Below, piece by piece: positions 35,393 to 48,284 of a stretch of DNA of 64,000 bases. Source of the DNA: Daldinia sp. FL1419 (lineage: Eukaryota; Ascomycota; Sordariomycetes; Xylariales; Hypoxylaceae); NCBI GenBank assembly GCA_025201765.1, contig MU623358.1, forward strand, positions 248,001 to 312,000, in the 5' to 3' direction. Each line of letters starts with the position of its first letter. Position 1 is the first letter of the stretch. The notes under the pieces are model-generated. The model did no database searches. It was not told where the DNA came from and saw only the letters and a program-made list of their open reading frames with translations. A program made the position numbers and the translations under genes.

Positions 35393-37430
35393 TCACACCC
35401 TAATCCAAGGACTGAGATCCGCCCATAACTGACACCTTCGCCCTCGCCCATTCTCCCAAGAGCTCCCTTCGGCAATTGTGAAGTTCGTGGCCAACGGTGA
35501 TACTTTGGTATCGTTACTGGGCAAATAGAGAGTGACGTTGAATTCGACACCGCCCATAACAATTTCTGTCCTGGTTGGTATACCACCGGTCATATTCATA
35601 TTAAGCATCCAGTTATGCCCTGGTTCTGCCTTCCACTCAGGCCACACCCCGAAGCCTGCCGCATCGATGTTCCCGTTTTTATCGGCATCGATCTGCGCTT
35701 GGCTAAGGGTCGGGTCTCCGTTTACTACGAAGTTACCCCATATTCTTTGAAAAGTCTCACGAAAGGCCTCGTTCATGCCGGTACCAGGATTATCCACTGG
35801 TTCGAGCAGCGGATATAGATCAAGACCATGCTGGCCTGGCGGGACCGAGAATTGATAATGCCAAGACTGTCCACCTGGCTTCTTTGCGTACGCGTCAGAG
35901 AGCCAGTACGACGGGCAAGTAAACGATATCTCTGCGTATAGATTGTCTGCCGCCTGCTGCCAGCCGTACCCCCATCCCGAGTTTGTCGTCGAGTATGGCG
36001 GGTTCACGCCGTCTGGGTCGATTAATATATCAGTAGCGTTCTTAGGAACATGATAGAGCTTGAGGATATTGGTCATATTCACTTCGCTTAACAGCGGATA
36101 TAAAGTTAAAACGAGCTGCTTGAAATCACTCTCACTCGTTATGTTTTGAGGAGTAAAGTCCGGGCCGTCATTCAAGTTACTCGCCGTCAAGATACGAAGA
36201 CCATTCAACCTCCCTCCTTCTAGGAGCCGCTCGCTGGGCCGTTCTTGGATCAACGTTCCATCCGTGACAGGAAAAAAGGCCCATTGGCCGTGGGTCGCCG
36301 ACGTGCTAACATAGTCGCTGGCGGTTTGAAGATCGACAGTGTCCGCTGAGACTAGACATTCAAAGATTGATTCGTTTCCTTTGGGCCCTGTTCCGAGACA
36401 GCCCGCACGATCCGCGAATCGATAATAGTATTCAGTTGGCGTAGTATCATCGTAATTCCTGGGATAGTAATTAGTGCCTAACAACCTACCTATTGTCTAC
36501 GGGGGATGATACGGAAAATGCAACTTACCATTGCGAGGGCAGGAAAGGACTCGTAGCGATGATATTCTTGAATAAAGCTATATCATCAGCGCCCCCAAAA
36601 GCCATACCAAGGAGCATGGCGCTGCCTCCTCCAGCGGACTCTCCAGCAATGGTCACTTGTTCGGGATCCCCACCAAACAGGTGAATGTACTCTTGAACCC
36701 ACTGCAATGAGAAATACATATCATGGATCCCTACGTTAAGCACGCCGGATCTAGCCAACTCCGCCGACGAAAGGAACCCAAAAGCCCCCAGCCGGTACTG
36801 GATCGTCACTATGATATACGTGTTGTCGTTGGTATGGATCTGTGGTGACGGGTCATACGCCCCGTTTGCTTGGCCATAGCCTCCGCCGTCTATCTACATT
36901 AGAAGGACCCTAGATATTAGTAGAAGCCACTTCTGACTTACGAATCCAAATCATCACTGGTAGGCCCGTTTTATTCGCGGGTGCGAAGACATTCACGAAG
37001 AGGCAGTCTTCGGAGCCAGTTGCGTTTGGATTGTGAGGGCTATCATCTAATTTAGCTTCATATTCGTCTGGGCTCTCGAGCCTTCCTTGACGTACTTGGG
37101 CGCATTTTTCGATTGGGGACATTGTGAAGCATATTCAAATGCCGGGGTTATTCGAGTCCTATTTTGGTTCGGGGGTTGTGGTAGCTGCCATCTAAGATGC
37201 CCGATGGGAGGGGCAGCATATCGTATCCTAGAAGCTCGTGAGCTCGAGTATCCCGAATATTCCAACGCTACATGAAAGAAATACCCTTTGTATACATTCA
37301 CGCCGTATCTCTCATCATAATATCCTTGATATATTTCGTAGTCCAAGTCGACCACCGGCGCTAGAAGGCTTTGACTGACTCCCAAAGAAAAGAGCAACGC
37401 CGAAAGAGTTGACGATATTTTTAAAAACAT
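35393..37430 (-). CDS. Secreted type-B carboxylesterase/lipase
   Basis: Exons 37430-37285, 37227-37096, 37039-36942, 36889-36529 and 36458-35393 give 600 residues. A signal peptide (MFLKISSTLSALLFSLGVSQS) is followed by GIRYAAPPIGHLRW, SEDCLFVNVFAP, the oxyanion loop WIHGGGYG (about 124-131) and the nucleophile elbow GESAGG (Ser about 210); QHGLDLYPLLEP near residue 485 supplies the candidate catalytic His. Many Asn-X-Ser/Thr sites fit secretion. It should hydrolyse ester substrates outside the cell; which ones is not visible. The 56-nt intron after exon 2 is essential: without it the frame stops, with it the text reads KNAPNPHNPNATGSEDC as in relatives. The acceptor before exon 4 (ATAG) restores the catalytic-loop His. 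The gene lies between two MFS genes. Confidence 0.92.
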
Positions 37431-39503
37431 ATTTTTGAAAAGGATTTGCTGGTTCTACAAATGATGTGTTGAGAATATTGGCCCTAGGGCATACCAGCGG
37501 CGAAAGTAAAAATAAAGAGGCCACGGAACCTACCTGCAGAGGCAAGGGGTTCTCCCCCTATACTACCAGTAGCGCGAGAGCAAATGATCAGACTCGTCAC
37601 GCTCGCCTACGCAGACTAAGCTCCGGTTTCAACTTGATTAGCAAGTATACACAAGGTATCACAGTCAAAGCTTCGGGCCCTTTAGCAGCGTAAGAATAAA
37701 AGCACTTCTCCGACTATTAGCCAAAGCATCTTCTAGCCGCATCATAATAATACTAAAATAATCTCGTGATGGCGTAACGCACGCCTGCTGCTATGACTTT
37801 TTATATATAATTTGCGTCTTACTTATTCCTATTACGAGCTGCTAGGTAAAGCTATGGCTCTGGTGACTTTTTATTGTCTTACTCATTTCCAGGCTTCATT
37901 TTCTCCGTGCTTAGGTATTCTTTGTGCCCCAAATTCGGCCATAATTTATTACCTGGATCGAAGCATAGTCTTGTTTTGTAGAAACATCTGCAATGGCCAA
38001 AACTCGACCGCCCTTGCAAGATTTGATGAATGAAGTGTGAGGCTCTAATTACATACGACAGCGATGCCATTACGACGCCACCTATATCACATCAGGGATA
38101 TTAGGCATCACCACCACACCAGTGTATAAACTAGCAACATGGGATGAAGGCTAAGTTAAAGCTAACCTAGTAGCTTCAATAGTCTATTAGGCACATATGT
38201 GGCTTTCGAAGCGAACGTTTATTTGTACAGGGCCGTAGGATTTGGATTCAACTAGAGTCATAGCGCCGGCTCTGAGTAAAACAGCATCTCGGAACTATGT
38301 CGAAGCTCGGAGTCATATCAGTATTTACTCACCTCGACGACTTCTTCCTCTTTATTAAACCCACCAACTAGTTAGATCTGCCGTCTGAATAACACGTTTC
38401 CGAAGCACGTATAATACCTATATATCCTTGCATACTAGAAGCCTAAAGTCCACTTGCACCTTCGAGGAGGATATATCTCCCAGACGTGAAAAAGAACCCA
38501 TCCGCTCTTACAATCAGGCGGCAAAAGAGAAGTAAGTTGAAGATTCTATAGTTATAGGTCTCGCGTACTCCTCTATACTTAGGCGCGTAAGAGATGCATG
38601 TCGACGTACAATTCCACCGCTCGGTCGCGAGAATAAGACAGGCATCGCAACTAGGCAGGTACTTATAAGCGACGCGTCTACCAAGGGTAGGTATGTTGCG
38701 TAGGGGCTGGGCTGGGCAGTGCAGCACATGCGACGACAGTGCATATATAATCTACCTCGAGGGCTGATATGATTTCAGTTCAACTCAAAGGTAGATCAGT
38801 GAGGTAGATCAATAAGCCACGTACCTCATAAGCCAATTGGCGGTTATAACTTACGAGATTATTCATATTGAATTTCATATCCGCCGGTATTGGCCGAGCG
38901 AAAAAGATGATCAGGCACTTATCTAGGCCGAGGTTACATTCCAAGACTCGCCTGAGTGCCGTAACTAGGACCCGGACCTGATAAGCAATTGGGGTGACCT
39001 CCCTGCTCCCTGCTCCCTGCCTCCCTGCCTCCATGGCTGCATGGACATGACGATCTACCCCGGACTCCACCCTCAAGCAGAGACGAGATAAGGAAAGTAG
39101 ATAGGCTTCCTAGGAGTCAGCTTCCGCCAAGCAAGGTATTATCGCACGTAAAGAGCATAGTTGCCTCTGTTTGGCTTTCTAGTAGTTATCCGATAGATTA
39201 TCTTGGTTGGATCGAGAGTAGACAAAGGCCTCGTCGAATCACACGTATCGGTCCGGTCAGCATTTCCCTGGAGATAGGGGACTTTCGAATAGGAAGCAAG
39301 CCGTAAACGTCATCCGCATTCCATGCACGTCGGTATTCTTATCTACATTATCTCCTCCAAGATAAACATGTTGTCTACGCTACCGTGGGGTATACCGGGG
39401 TATTAGGACTCGCATCCATAGCCTATAGGCGCCTATATAATGTCTTACGACGTCCTCGAAAACCTAACGGCAAAGTTCGCAATACGTTGTAAATACATTA
39501 TAG
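37431..39503. other. Intergenic between divergent carboxylesterase and MFS genes
   Basis: 2.1 kb with no supported gene. A tandem CTCCCTGC repeat occurs at about 39000-39030, and a TATA-like TATATAA at about 39434-39440 lies some 65 bases before the MFS start codon. Confidence 0.5.
39434..39440 (+). promoter_or_regulatory. Candidate TATA box of the MFS gene at 39504
   Basis: CCTATATAATG on the plus strand, 64-70 bases upstream of the chosen ATG. Spacing is plausible for a fungal TATA promoter with a short 5' UTR; there is no other support. Confidence 0.35.
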
Positions 39504-41780
39504 ATGATGGCGCAAAAGCTAGAGATATCGATGCTCCCAGAAGTCGCAGACGCGAACAACCCCCTGGAGATATCCAATATCTCGGAGAAGGACCCGGAGA
39601 AGGACCCGGAGAAGATAACCGACGATGCGGAGACAAGTGAGAAGAGCAGTGTAGCAGGTGGTGAGATTCGAGACGGCTCAGGTTCGACTCTACCTCGGTT
39701 TCGCCGACGATACTTGGATTAATTGCTTATCAACAAGCAGTTCCAGAATATACCGACGAGCAGTATAAGAAGCTCAAGAGGAAGGCCGATAGATATTTGC
39801 TCCCACTAATGTGGCTTTGCTACGGCATCCAGCAGACTGACAAGACATCAATCGGAACGCAAGCTACCTTTGGTCTCACAAAGGTATGGCCGTGACCTCA
39901 CACCTATCTGATCAACTCCTCTGCTGACGCTGGTTCATATGCGATAGGATACCGGACTTGTTGGACAGCAATATTCATGGCTCACGACGATATTTTATAT
40001 CACTTACATGTGCTTCGAGTTCCCGTCCAACATCATCCTGCAGCGGTATCTTATGGGCCGAACCCTATCATGCTACATGATCTGTTGGGGTGTCGTAGTT
40101 CTGTGTATCGGGTTTACACAGAACTTCACGCAGATAGTCACCCTACGCGCGTTGCAGGGAGTGTTCGAGGTAAGTCCTACTCTACGAAGCCTTAGAACTT
40201 GAGTATGCAAGGGCACTTACAAGGCCCGTCGTTTATCAAGTGTTGCATCTCACCCGGCTTCATTCTCGTGGTCGGAAGCTGGTATACGACACGCGAGCAC
40301 TCATCTCGGTCACTTGTCTTCCAAAGTGCCAATGCCGGCTTCGGTATCATTTCCAATCTGATCCTCTATGGGATCGGATCGTTACAATACTCGCGAGGAC
40401 CTGAGTTTCAAGCATGGCGATACATGTCTTATGTGAGTTCCTCGCAGAAAACTTATATCTAGTACCTTTCACACGCTGATAACAACTTTGATGGCCCGCC
40501 GACGTAGTTCCTCGGAGGCATGACAATTCTCACCGGACTCCTGTGTTTGTTCTTACTCGGTACTCCATCCGAAGTTCGCTGGCTGAGCTCGGAAGAGAGG
40601 AAAATAGCCAACGCCCGCATCATGACGAACAATACAGGCCACGACCGGACTGGTATCAAGAGATGGAAGTGGAAGCAAGCACGCGAATGTCTCGTTGATC
40701 CTTGTGTGAGTCTTGAGAGAGAAGCCCAAGCGAAAAGTCACCAGCTACTAACGTAAGAGGCGATCGCATCGATAGTTTTGGTTAGCCGGAGCCAACGCGT
40801 TCTTGAGTTCCGTTCCTAACGGTGGAATAACCGCCTTTGGTTCCATCATCAACACCAACGCCGGGTTCAGTCAGTCGCGTATCGGGTTTCGCTATTAAGA
40901 AAAGAAGCTAACGGCGAGTTAGCAAACCTACAAGTAATTCTCCTCGATATACCACGGAATCTCACGTCTGTAATATGGTTCATCATTATCGGTATCGTCA
41001 CTAGTAGGAAGAATAATCTTCGCATGTGAGTCAGGCCGCGAATATAATCATAGCAGAGCATTGGAGATGCAGCTAACAGGAAGCCTTAGGTATTTCATGA
41101 TAGTCTCCGTGATTCCTCCGGTGGCAGGATTCGTTATGATGGCGACACTCCCTAACGAACCTCATTACAAGTGGATTAAGTGGGCAGGGTAGGTCTTGTC
41201 TCACTCACCCCTATTAACAAACTTCCCTCCAAACTACCCAACCTAGCCACTAACAGACTGGGCGCCAACTCCTAGATACTTCATCACCGTTCCGAGCGTG
41301 GTAGCACTATTCGTCGCTTGGACACTAATCCCCTCGAACGTTGCCGGTCGCACCAAGCGTACACTGACATCGTCATTTACCTTCGTCGGGTATTGCGTGG
41401 GTAACATGGTCGGATCGCAAATCTTCCTCGCGAAGGATGCTGTACGTCTCTCCCCTTCTCGCGATTCAGACCTAGCTAAATTATCCAAAGCCGCGATATA
41501 TACCCGGAACCGCCGGCTGTGCGGTTTGCTTTGGACTCGAGTTCATCGTCATCGTAGCGTGGAGGGTTGTGCTAGTGATGCGGAATCGACGGCGCGAAAA
41601 GTGGCTGGTCAGACAAGGCATCAGCGAGGAAGAGAGAGTAGAAAGGGGTAAGCAACTCGGCGAGCAGGACTGTACAGATTTCGAGAATCCCTATGTAAGT
41701 TAACCCCTATTCCCGTTTCTCCTATCCCAAAGCCATTTCATCTAACGTCTCAACTCGTTCAGTTCCGCTACACAATGTAG
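39504..41780 (+). CDS. MFS anion:cation symporter (allantoate permease/Dal5-Seo1 family)
   Basis: Eleven exons (39504-39660, 39741-39883, 39948-40169, 40241-40432, 40508-40705, 40776-40869, 40923-41025, 41090-41188, 41276-41441, 41491-41694, 41763-41780) join in frame to 531 residues, the last exon adding only FRYTM. Family signatures: KADRYLLPLMWLCYGIQQTDK at the first helix, QYSWLTTIFYITYMCFEFPSN, RALQGVFECCISPGFILVVGSWY, LSSEERKIANAR in the central loop, FTNLQVILLDIPR after the middle helices, and GRTKRTLTSSFTFVGYCVGN. The family imports small organic acids, ureides or vitamins with protons across the plasma membrane; the exact substrate cannot be read. A 12-base repeat in exon 1 encodes EKDPEKDPEK. 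Two acceptors are CAAG and AAAG. It is the most intron-dense gene of the window. Confidence 0.9.
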
Positions 41781-42404
41781 AAGTGGAAAATTCCGGCAAG
41801 ATACCCCCTAAGCTACATAGACACAAACACAGATGGGTACAAGCCAATGTATGTAAATCCAACGTCGGGCTTTATCTTGATCCTCGAAAGCAAACTATAG
41901 ATACCTAGCTGCCTAGATACATAGATAGACAGTAGTTTAGGGAGCACTATATAGATATAATACGTAAAGATAAAACCATTGCTTGATTGCGTAAAAAATC
42001 CGCACCGAACGACGTACCAAACGCTTAAAAGGTCGTGGCCTAGACCATCTAACGGTTTGCCGACGCAAGGTAACACCTACAAGGAGCAATGAAGGCTAGA
42101 TAAGTTGGCAGGACCATGAATGCAACTAGTCGGTAACTAGATCGTAGATCCATTCCATCATGTCTAATTGAAACAAGATGTGTCATCTACTATGCTTCCT
42201 AAGTAGATGCGGCGACTGAAATGGCTAAGCCTTGCCTCCTGAGACAGTGTAGAAAGAAAAAAAACCGTAACACATAGAGGTATCTCGAGCGCTTCATCCA
42301 AAAATCCCGATCCCGATGTCTGACAAACGCCAATTTCCCGTATATACACCCACTTTCTATTTTTGAAGTACCAGATCGCGTTACACACAATCAGAATATG
42401 CTGT
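41781..42404. other. Convergent 3' flanks of MFS and GH16 genes
   Basis: About 620 bases between two stop codons; no protein-like frame, presumably both 3' UTRs and spacer. Confidence 0.45.
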
Positions 42405-43303
42405 CTAAGACGAGTAGACAGCAACCCACTGAACTTCCATCATACTGCCGTAGCCGTCTTGAGTAGCCAAGTTGGGCAGACCGGGCCAGTCACCACCAAC
42501 GGCAACGTTAAGGAGTATGTACCTAAAACGTATAATTAGTAGCTGCTTATTGTGCATCCGTTATATTGCAGTACTCACAAAGGGCTATGGGCTAGGGAAG
42601 ACCAAACAGGAGCGTCGTTAATATCAGCTCCAGAAAGAGTGTTATAGTTGTTGCCATCCAAGTGCCATGTAATGGTCTGCGCTCGCCAGTCCTCGTTGGT
42701 GAGATCGATCGTGACACCCCAAGTGTGGAAACCATCAGCTGGCATGGGAGTTGTGCCGGCGCGTCCGATGGGTTCATTGCAAGGTCCACCAAGGGGACTA
42801 CCACAGTGAACAGTACCATAGCCGGTAAGAATTCCGTTGACCTGTTCCATGATGTCTATTTCTCCGGCAGCAGGCCACTGGGTACCGTGGCGCATAGCAT
42901 CACCAAGAGCCCAGAAGGCAGGCCAGATACCTTGCTTGTTAGGATTGCTTCCTAACAGAATGCTTGACTGTATGCTGAAGACCTTGCCAGGCTTGGGAGT
43001 CCAGGAACCCTTGGTCTCGATACGTCCCGAGGTCCAAAGGCCAACGGGGGATTTTCGGGGAACGAATTGAATGGTACCACCACCGCTAATCTGAACGTTC
43101 TTGTTCGAGGTGGTGTATGTTTGGACTTCATTGTTGGTATTGATGGCATCCATGACGTTCCATGTATCACCGTTGGGAGGGGCTCCCGCTGATCCCTCGA
43201 AGGACTCGGAGAAGACAATGCTCATGCCCTGGATGTTCGGCGGGGCAATGGCGGCAACTAGGCCGGGGACGAGGAAAGCGACGATGCTTTTCTGGAAGCG
43301 CAT
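42405..43303 (-). CDS. Secreted GH16 beta-glucanase (endo-1,3(4)-beta-glucanase-like)
   Basis: Exons 43303-42579 and 42522-42405 give 280 residues. A signal peptide (MRFQKSIVAFLVPGLVAAIA) precedes a single GH16 domain. The catalytic ExDxxE motif is intact as GEIDIMEQV (Glu148 nucleophile, Asp150, Glu153 acid/base), preceded by GRIETKGSW and GIWPAFWALG and followed by FHTWGVTID; the second exon supplies YILLNVAVGGDWPG and ends EVQWVAVYSS. The protein should be exported and cleave beta-1,3 or mixed-linkage glucans of fungal or plant walls; subfamily specificity is not clear by eye. The start ATG directly begins the signal peptide and a TATA-like element lies 68 bases upstream. Confidence 0.93.
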
Positions 43304-46300
43304 TTTAAAGGATCAAGGTCGGAAATGACAGCAAGTGCCGAGTTTATAGAGATAGGTTGTATGATGACGGTATATATACCCTAGCTTTTTTTTTTTCTAT
43401 AGAATTTCTTCTATATAGACCTTCTTCTAAGAGAGTCGACTTGGGCTAAGATGATATGATATAAAAGAGAGCTATCCTGGCTGCAATAGTAGAAAGGATC
43501 CTGACTTGCAGGGAGTTGACGGATATCTTATTCCAAAGAGAAAATATTGAAAGATGAAGCAAACAAGTGAATAGCTAAATAGCTAACCTAATAACTATCA
43601 CGGAAGTAAAAGAGTGTTTTATATAAACTCGGCTAGCAAGGCAAAAAAAAAAAAAGAAAGAGAGTGTAAATGCACAACTGGTTGGGCGCAGAGGGAAAAA
43701 AAAAAAAAAAAGGAAGACTAGTAGAAGAGCTCGGAAGCAACTCACCTTGAAGATATATATTAAGAGCCCATAATGGAGACCCGGGTTGTGTTGTATGCAG
43801 TGCCACTCGGTCAAGGAGTTCAGGGGCTCCACTGGATTAATGGGGACTTCTTCGATAAGATCCACGCGGATCTAAAGAAGAAGATGGGTTGGATTGCCTA
43901 AAAAGTGGATGGGCATAAAAGGGAACATCGGATACCTATAGAGTAAGCGATGAGATATGCTATATACATATGTAGTACATGCAAGTTGAGTGTTCTAGGT
44001 ACCTCAAGGTTAGGTACCTTAGGTAGTACCCGTCCTACTAAGGTAAGGTACCAGGGAGACGGACAGCATAATACGTGACTAGCGCGGAAATTAATTGTGG
44101 GAGGACTTTAGGGTGAAACTGATAGATTGGTAAGGGGGGTTTACTACTTGGTTTCTTCTCTTTCTTAGCACCTAAACTCACTTGCCTTGATTCTTGAATG
44201 GACCTTGAATAGCCTTTGATTCGCATTTTGACTGAGTTGAAATACGCCTCGGAATATTGTGTAATACCTGGATAAGCCGGATTGGTTGGGATAGGTTAAA
44301 TAGGACCTGATACGGTGGGTAGGAAATAACTCCCTTCCCCCACCTCTTCTCCCCTCGAGAGGTGACATTGGGCGCACTGTTCCTGAGGTCTAAGCCAGTC
44401 AGCCAGTCCGCATCTTGGATTTAGTTCCTAGCAACTTACCACTCGCGACGCGCCGAGCCTCTCTTGTCTTGCCTATCTTGCCTGTCTTACCTATCCTGTC
44501 GTGCTCCTAAAAAGCTCCGGGAGAGACATGGATTCGCCTTTCAACTTTTTTAGATGGAGCCCGACGGGTCTAGTCTCCCATCGTCCCTTTAAGTCAGCAT
44601 TAACAGTGGCGATATAAGGATGGATAAGTAGTTAGTAACAAGACAAACAAGACAACAAAAAGAAAAACTTGTCATATGCAGTCACGTCGTATTTTTGACA
44701 TCTCATCCATCACTAAACCCCTTATCCCAAAGATGCAAAGTGCTCGTACAACCAACCACGATGAGTTGGCCGGTGTCCAGCGCCCAGTGTATGATGTGAG
44801 ATGCATTCATACGTTAGGTAAATGCTCCAAATATTCCCCAGCTAACCGAAGGCCGGCAACCGACGCGGTTCCAACAGTCTATGGCCAGGTCGTCGAAAAA
44901 GGCTTCCCACATGTGGTAGAGGGGCAGACCCAGCGCTTTTGGCCAGGATGAAGAAAATTGGAGGAGAAAAAAGGGGGGAGGGGCAAGCATATGCAGGTCT
45001 AGAATAGGCTAGACTACATTTAACTAGCTTAGCATGACCCCTGGTTATGCAAGGTACTGTACGGCATACGCTGAGTTGGCACCTGCACTCAGCACGCTAT
45101 TACCATAGTATGTGTGATGATGGGCCAATGAGATGGGCACTATACAGATTTGGGTTCTTTGTCCAACGGTCGGTAGGGGTTTATGGTGAAACAACGAAAG
45201 ATAAACTGGGGCCTCTGCCCTATTCTACTTTTTTCTTTCCTTCTCGGTACCTACCTGGATATCCATGATTCATGTACTTCCCACATAATGTAAGCTTGAT
45301 TTGACCTTCAACCTGCACCTATACGCGTAGTGCAGCAGTACATTTAGGTAATACAGGGCGTAATTAAGTATTCCACCGAGTTACATAGTTAAACCGGCTT
45401 CAATTTTCGATTCTCACATACGGATTACAACTTACCTTGATACGCAGCTATCTTAACGTAGCATCTACGAATCAACAAATCAACAACTATATCAAACTAA
45501 CGACAATCGGTATCAGTGCTCACATTTATCTGCTACATCGCTAACAACTACCATTACTACCTGCTCTATATGTTTACTGGCAATAGCCGCGGGAACGGGG
45601 TTTGAAGGAACCTCCGTTCGTATTAAGCGCGCACCCAGGAAAAATTCAATTTGCAATACCTCCTGTTCCCACGAGCCATGCCAAATATAACTCCTATTTA
45701 CCGCGCCGCCTTTAGTTAATAGGCGCTCGCCGAAGCGCTTAATAGGTCTAACCATACGATAATGGATCCTCTTATCCTTTCAGTTCACGTTCCCCATATT
45801 GCGAGCTCGGTTGGGCAACACAACTCAAGTTGGTTCCTGTCGTGGATTGGTGATACGCTGGAGGCTGACTGCTTCCACGCTATATTCAACTCCGGATAAG
45901 AAACCGATGATCTTTTCGACTTCGAGAAAATTCCCCGTTGAACCAACGGGGAAGAAGCGCTTATCTTTTCCTAGTTACGGCTAGGCTTGCTACCAAAATC
46001 CCATCTTATCCCATCTTATCAGTTGAAATGCCGGACGGCACAGGTCCGGCGGTATGCAGGTGCTTGTGATTTTACTTCAGTCTTTTCATCCAGTGATATT
46101 CTTTCCTCTCTTCACTTGGCTTTGGTCTAGGCCAATGGGTCGCTAACGAGTGAAGTTCGCCCCCATCACCACCCGACCTGACACGACAGTCTATTTGCAA
46201 AAAGTCTAGACTATCATACCACATTTATTCCTCTGCCAATGCTAATAGAGAACGGGTTCGTTCTTTAAGATATAACCCCTTGCACACCAATTCTCATTAC

Positions 46301-46799
46301 TTACAAGGGTTCAATGATCGCTGACTGCTCGATCGATTTTGCCAAAAAGAGATGTTTCTTGAATAAGCTCGTCAAAAACCCCGGGAGAGATCGACTTAAA
46401 TATCTACATGCACTCCCCAACTGGTGACACATCCACTAACTAGGGAATGACACCGGTCTGGGTTATTTAGCCCCTCCCACAGATCATGAAAAGATTCTGT
46501 ATGTAGATGCCCAATTAAGCGAGACCCATTTGCTATGTAGGAATTGCCCCCATCGTGATTCTATCCTCCATGCTGTAAAACACGGACCATATTTCGACCC
46601 ATGTCTTCAATATCCTCTTCCTCCTTCAGAACCCCTACCTTTATTTATTCTTCACAGGTACAAGAAAGTCCTTCGTCAGAATAGCCATAAGAAAAGCTTT
46701 ACGTGCTGTACAAAACTTAGGTACACATGACTTGTCCGGAGAAACATATGGGCTATACAATAAGCTACCAGTCTTATACAAATGCCCCACATATCCACC
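43304..46799. other. 3.5 kb intergenic region, no gene seen
   Basis: Holds the GH16 promoter, A runs at about 43642-43655 and 43696-43711, TACCTA/TAGGTACC words (43990-44050) and otherwise unique sequence. Short ORFs (e.g. 44676-44951, 45513-45755) lack recognisable motifs and I do not annotate them. Base composition shifts sharply at about 46800. Confidence 0.5.
43371..43380 (-). promoter_or_regulatory. Candidate TATA box of the GH16 gene
   Basis: TATATATACC on the plus strand (part of palindromic GGTATATATACC), about 68 bases upstream of the minus-strand GH16 start codon. Confidence 0.4.
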
Positions 46800-47008
46800 C
46801 CCCACCACCAAAAACAACACCTTATTTTAATTAATTATAAAAATTTGAATTTTTAAATAAATAAAAAATAAAACATATTATTAGAATCTATAAATGCTAT
46901 ATATTAATATTTGGTATACTAACCTCAGGTGCGGCATATTATAACCAAATAATAACATATTAATTTAATTAACTTTTTAATAAAATTAAGATTTATAACC
47001 TTCTATAT

Positions 47009-47444
47009 TGAACAGGAGCTCTGATAGCTCCTACAGGATATGCCCTACACTTCAACTAACCCATAACAACCAAAGACTATATAAGCTCAAAGATATAAAA
47101 TAATTATATCCTAATAAAAATATTAAAATAATTAAATAAATAATTTATTATATGTGATTATTCTGTAATAATAACGTGTATAATAAGGTATAAACCTAAA
47201 AAAATATATATTATCTATATAAAACTATATAAAAACAATTTCTGAAGAACTATTTATGATTTATACTAATTAAGTAAGAAAATAATTATTAAAACCTATA
47301 TATATCTAAACAAATATATGTAAACCTTATAAAAATTTATTAAAGGATCTTCTGGAATAGTTCCTATTATGTACTCCTGTTGTATACTTCTATTATATAT
47401 CCCTATTATGTATTCCAGCCATATACTCACATTGCACTGGTTCA
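47009..47444. repeat. LTR copy 1 (solo LTR), 436 bp
   Basis: Starts TGAACAGGAGCTCTGATAGC and ends CACTGGTTCA, so TG...CA with 5-base terminal inverted repeats TGAAC/GTTCA. Homologous to the copies at 47853 and 50319. Flanked on both sides by ATAT, compatible with a short target duplication but weak in such AT-rich DNA. Confidence 0.75.
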
Positions 47445-47852
47445 ATATTTCTTTTAATAACTTTATAATATATATAATATTTCCTTTATTTTTTTAAAAA
47501 TATTAAAATTAAAACTTTAATTTATATATTTTTCTTTTTAAAATCCTTCAAATATATTTAATAAAATTCAAATTAGAAAAATGGAAAAGCCATTTAATTG
47601 TAAAAATATTATGCTTTTCAAATTATTCTTTTAAAATTTTAAATTTATAGATAAATATATTATCTTAAATAAAAAAGTTCCTAAACTTATAAAAAAGCAT
47701 AAAACCTTCTTCTAATATATCTATATATAAATTAAAAATTATATTGTTATATAGAATTTTAAAATTACTTTTATATATAATTAATTAATTAATATTTTTT
47801 TTATTATATTGTAATTATATTATATTTTATATTATAATTAAAATATTAATAT

Positions 47853-48284
47853 TGAACAGGAGCTCTGATAGCTCTTGTAGGATATGCCCTACATTTCAAC
47901 TAACCCATAGCAACCAGAGGCTGTATGAGTTCGAGGATGTAAGGTGACTATATCCTAATAAAAGTATCAAAATAATTAAATAAATGATTTATTATATGTA
48001 ATTATTTTATAATAATAGTGTATATAATGAGGTATAGGCTTAAAAGAATATATATTATCTATATGAAATTATATGGAAATGATCTCTGAAGAATTATTTA
48101 TGATTTATATTAATTAGGCAAAAAAACAATTATTAAAGCCTATATATATTTAAATAAGTATATATAAATCTTATAAAGGTTTATTAAGGGATCTTCCAGA
48201 ATAATTCTTATTATATATTCCTGCTGCGTACTCCTATTACATATCCCTATTATATTAACTATGTACTCACATTGTACCGGTTCA
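47853..48284. repeat. LTR copy 2 (left LTR of the 2.9 kb element), 432 bp
   Basis: TGAACAGGAGCTCTGATAGC at the start and GTACCGGTTCA at the end. It is the least AT-mutated of the three copies (retains CAACCAGAGGCTGTATGAG where the others have A/T transitions). Confidence 0.75.

Noticed and set aside
44676..44951. 91-codon ORF in the long spacer after the GH16 gene
   Set aside because: No signal peptide, domain or splice context; no evidence of selection that can be seen from one sequence.
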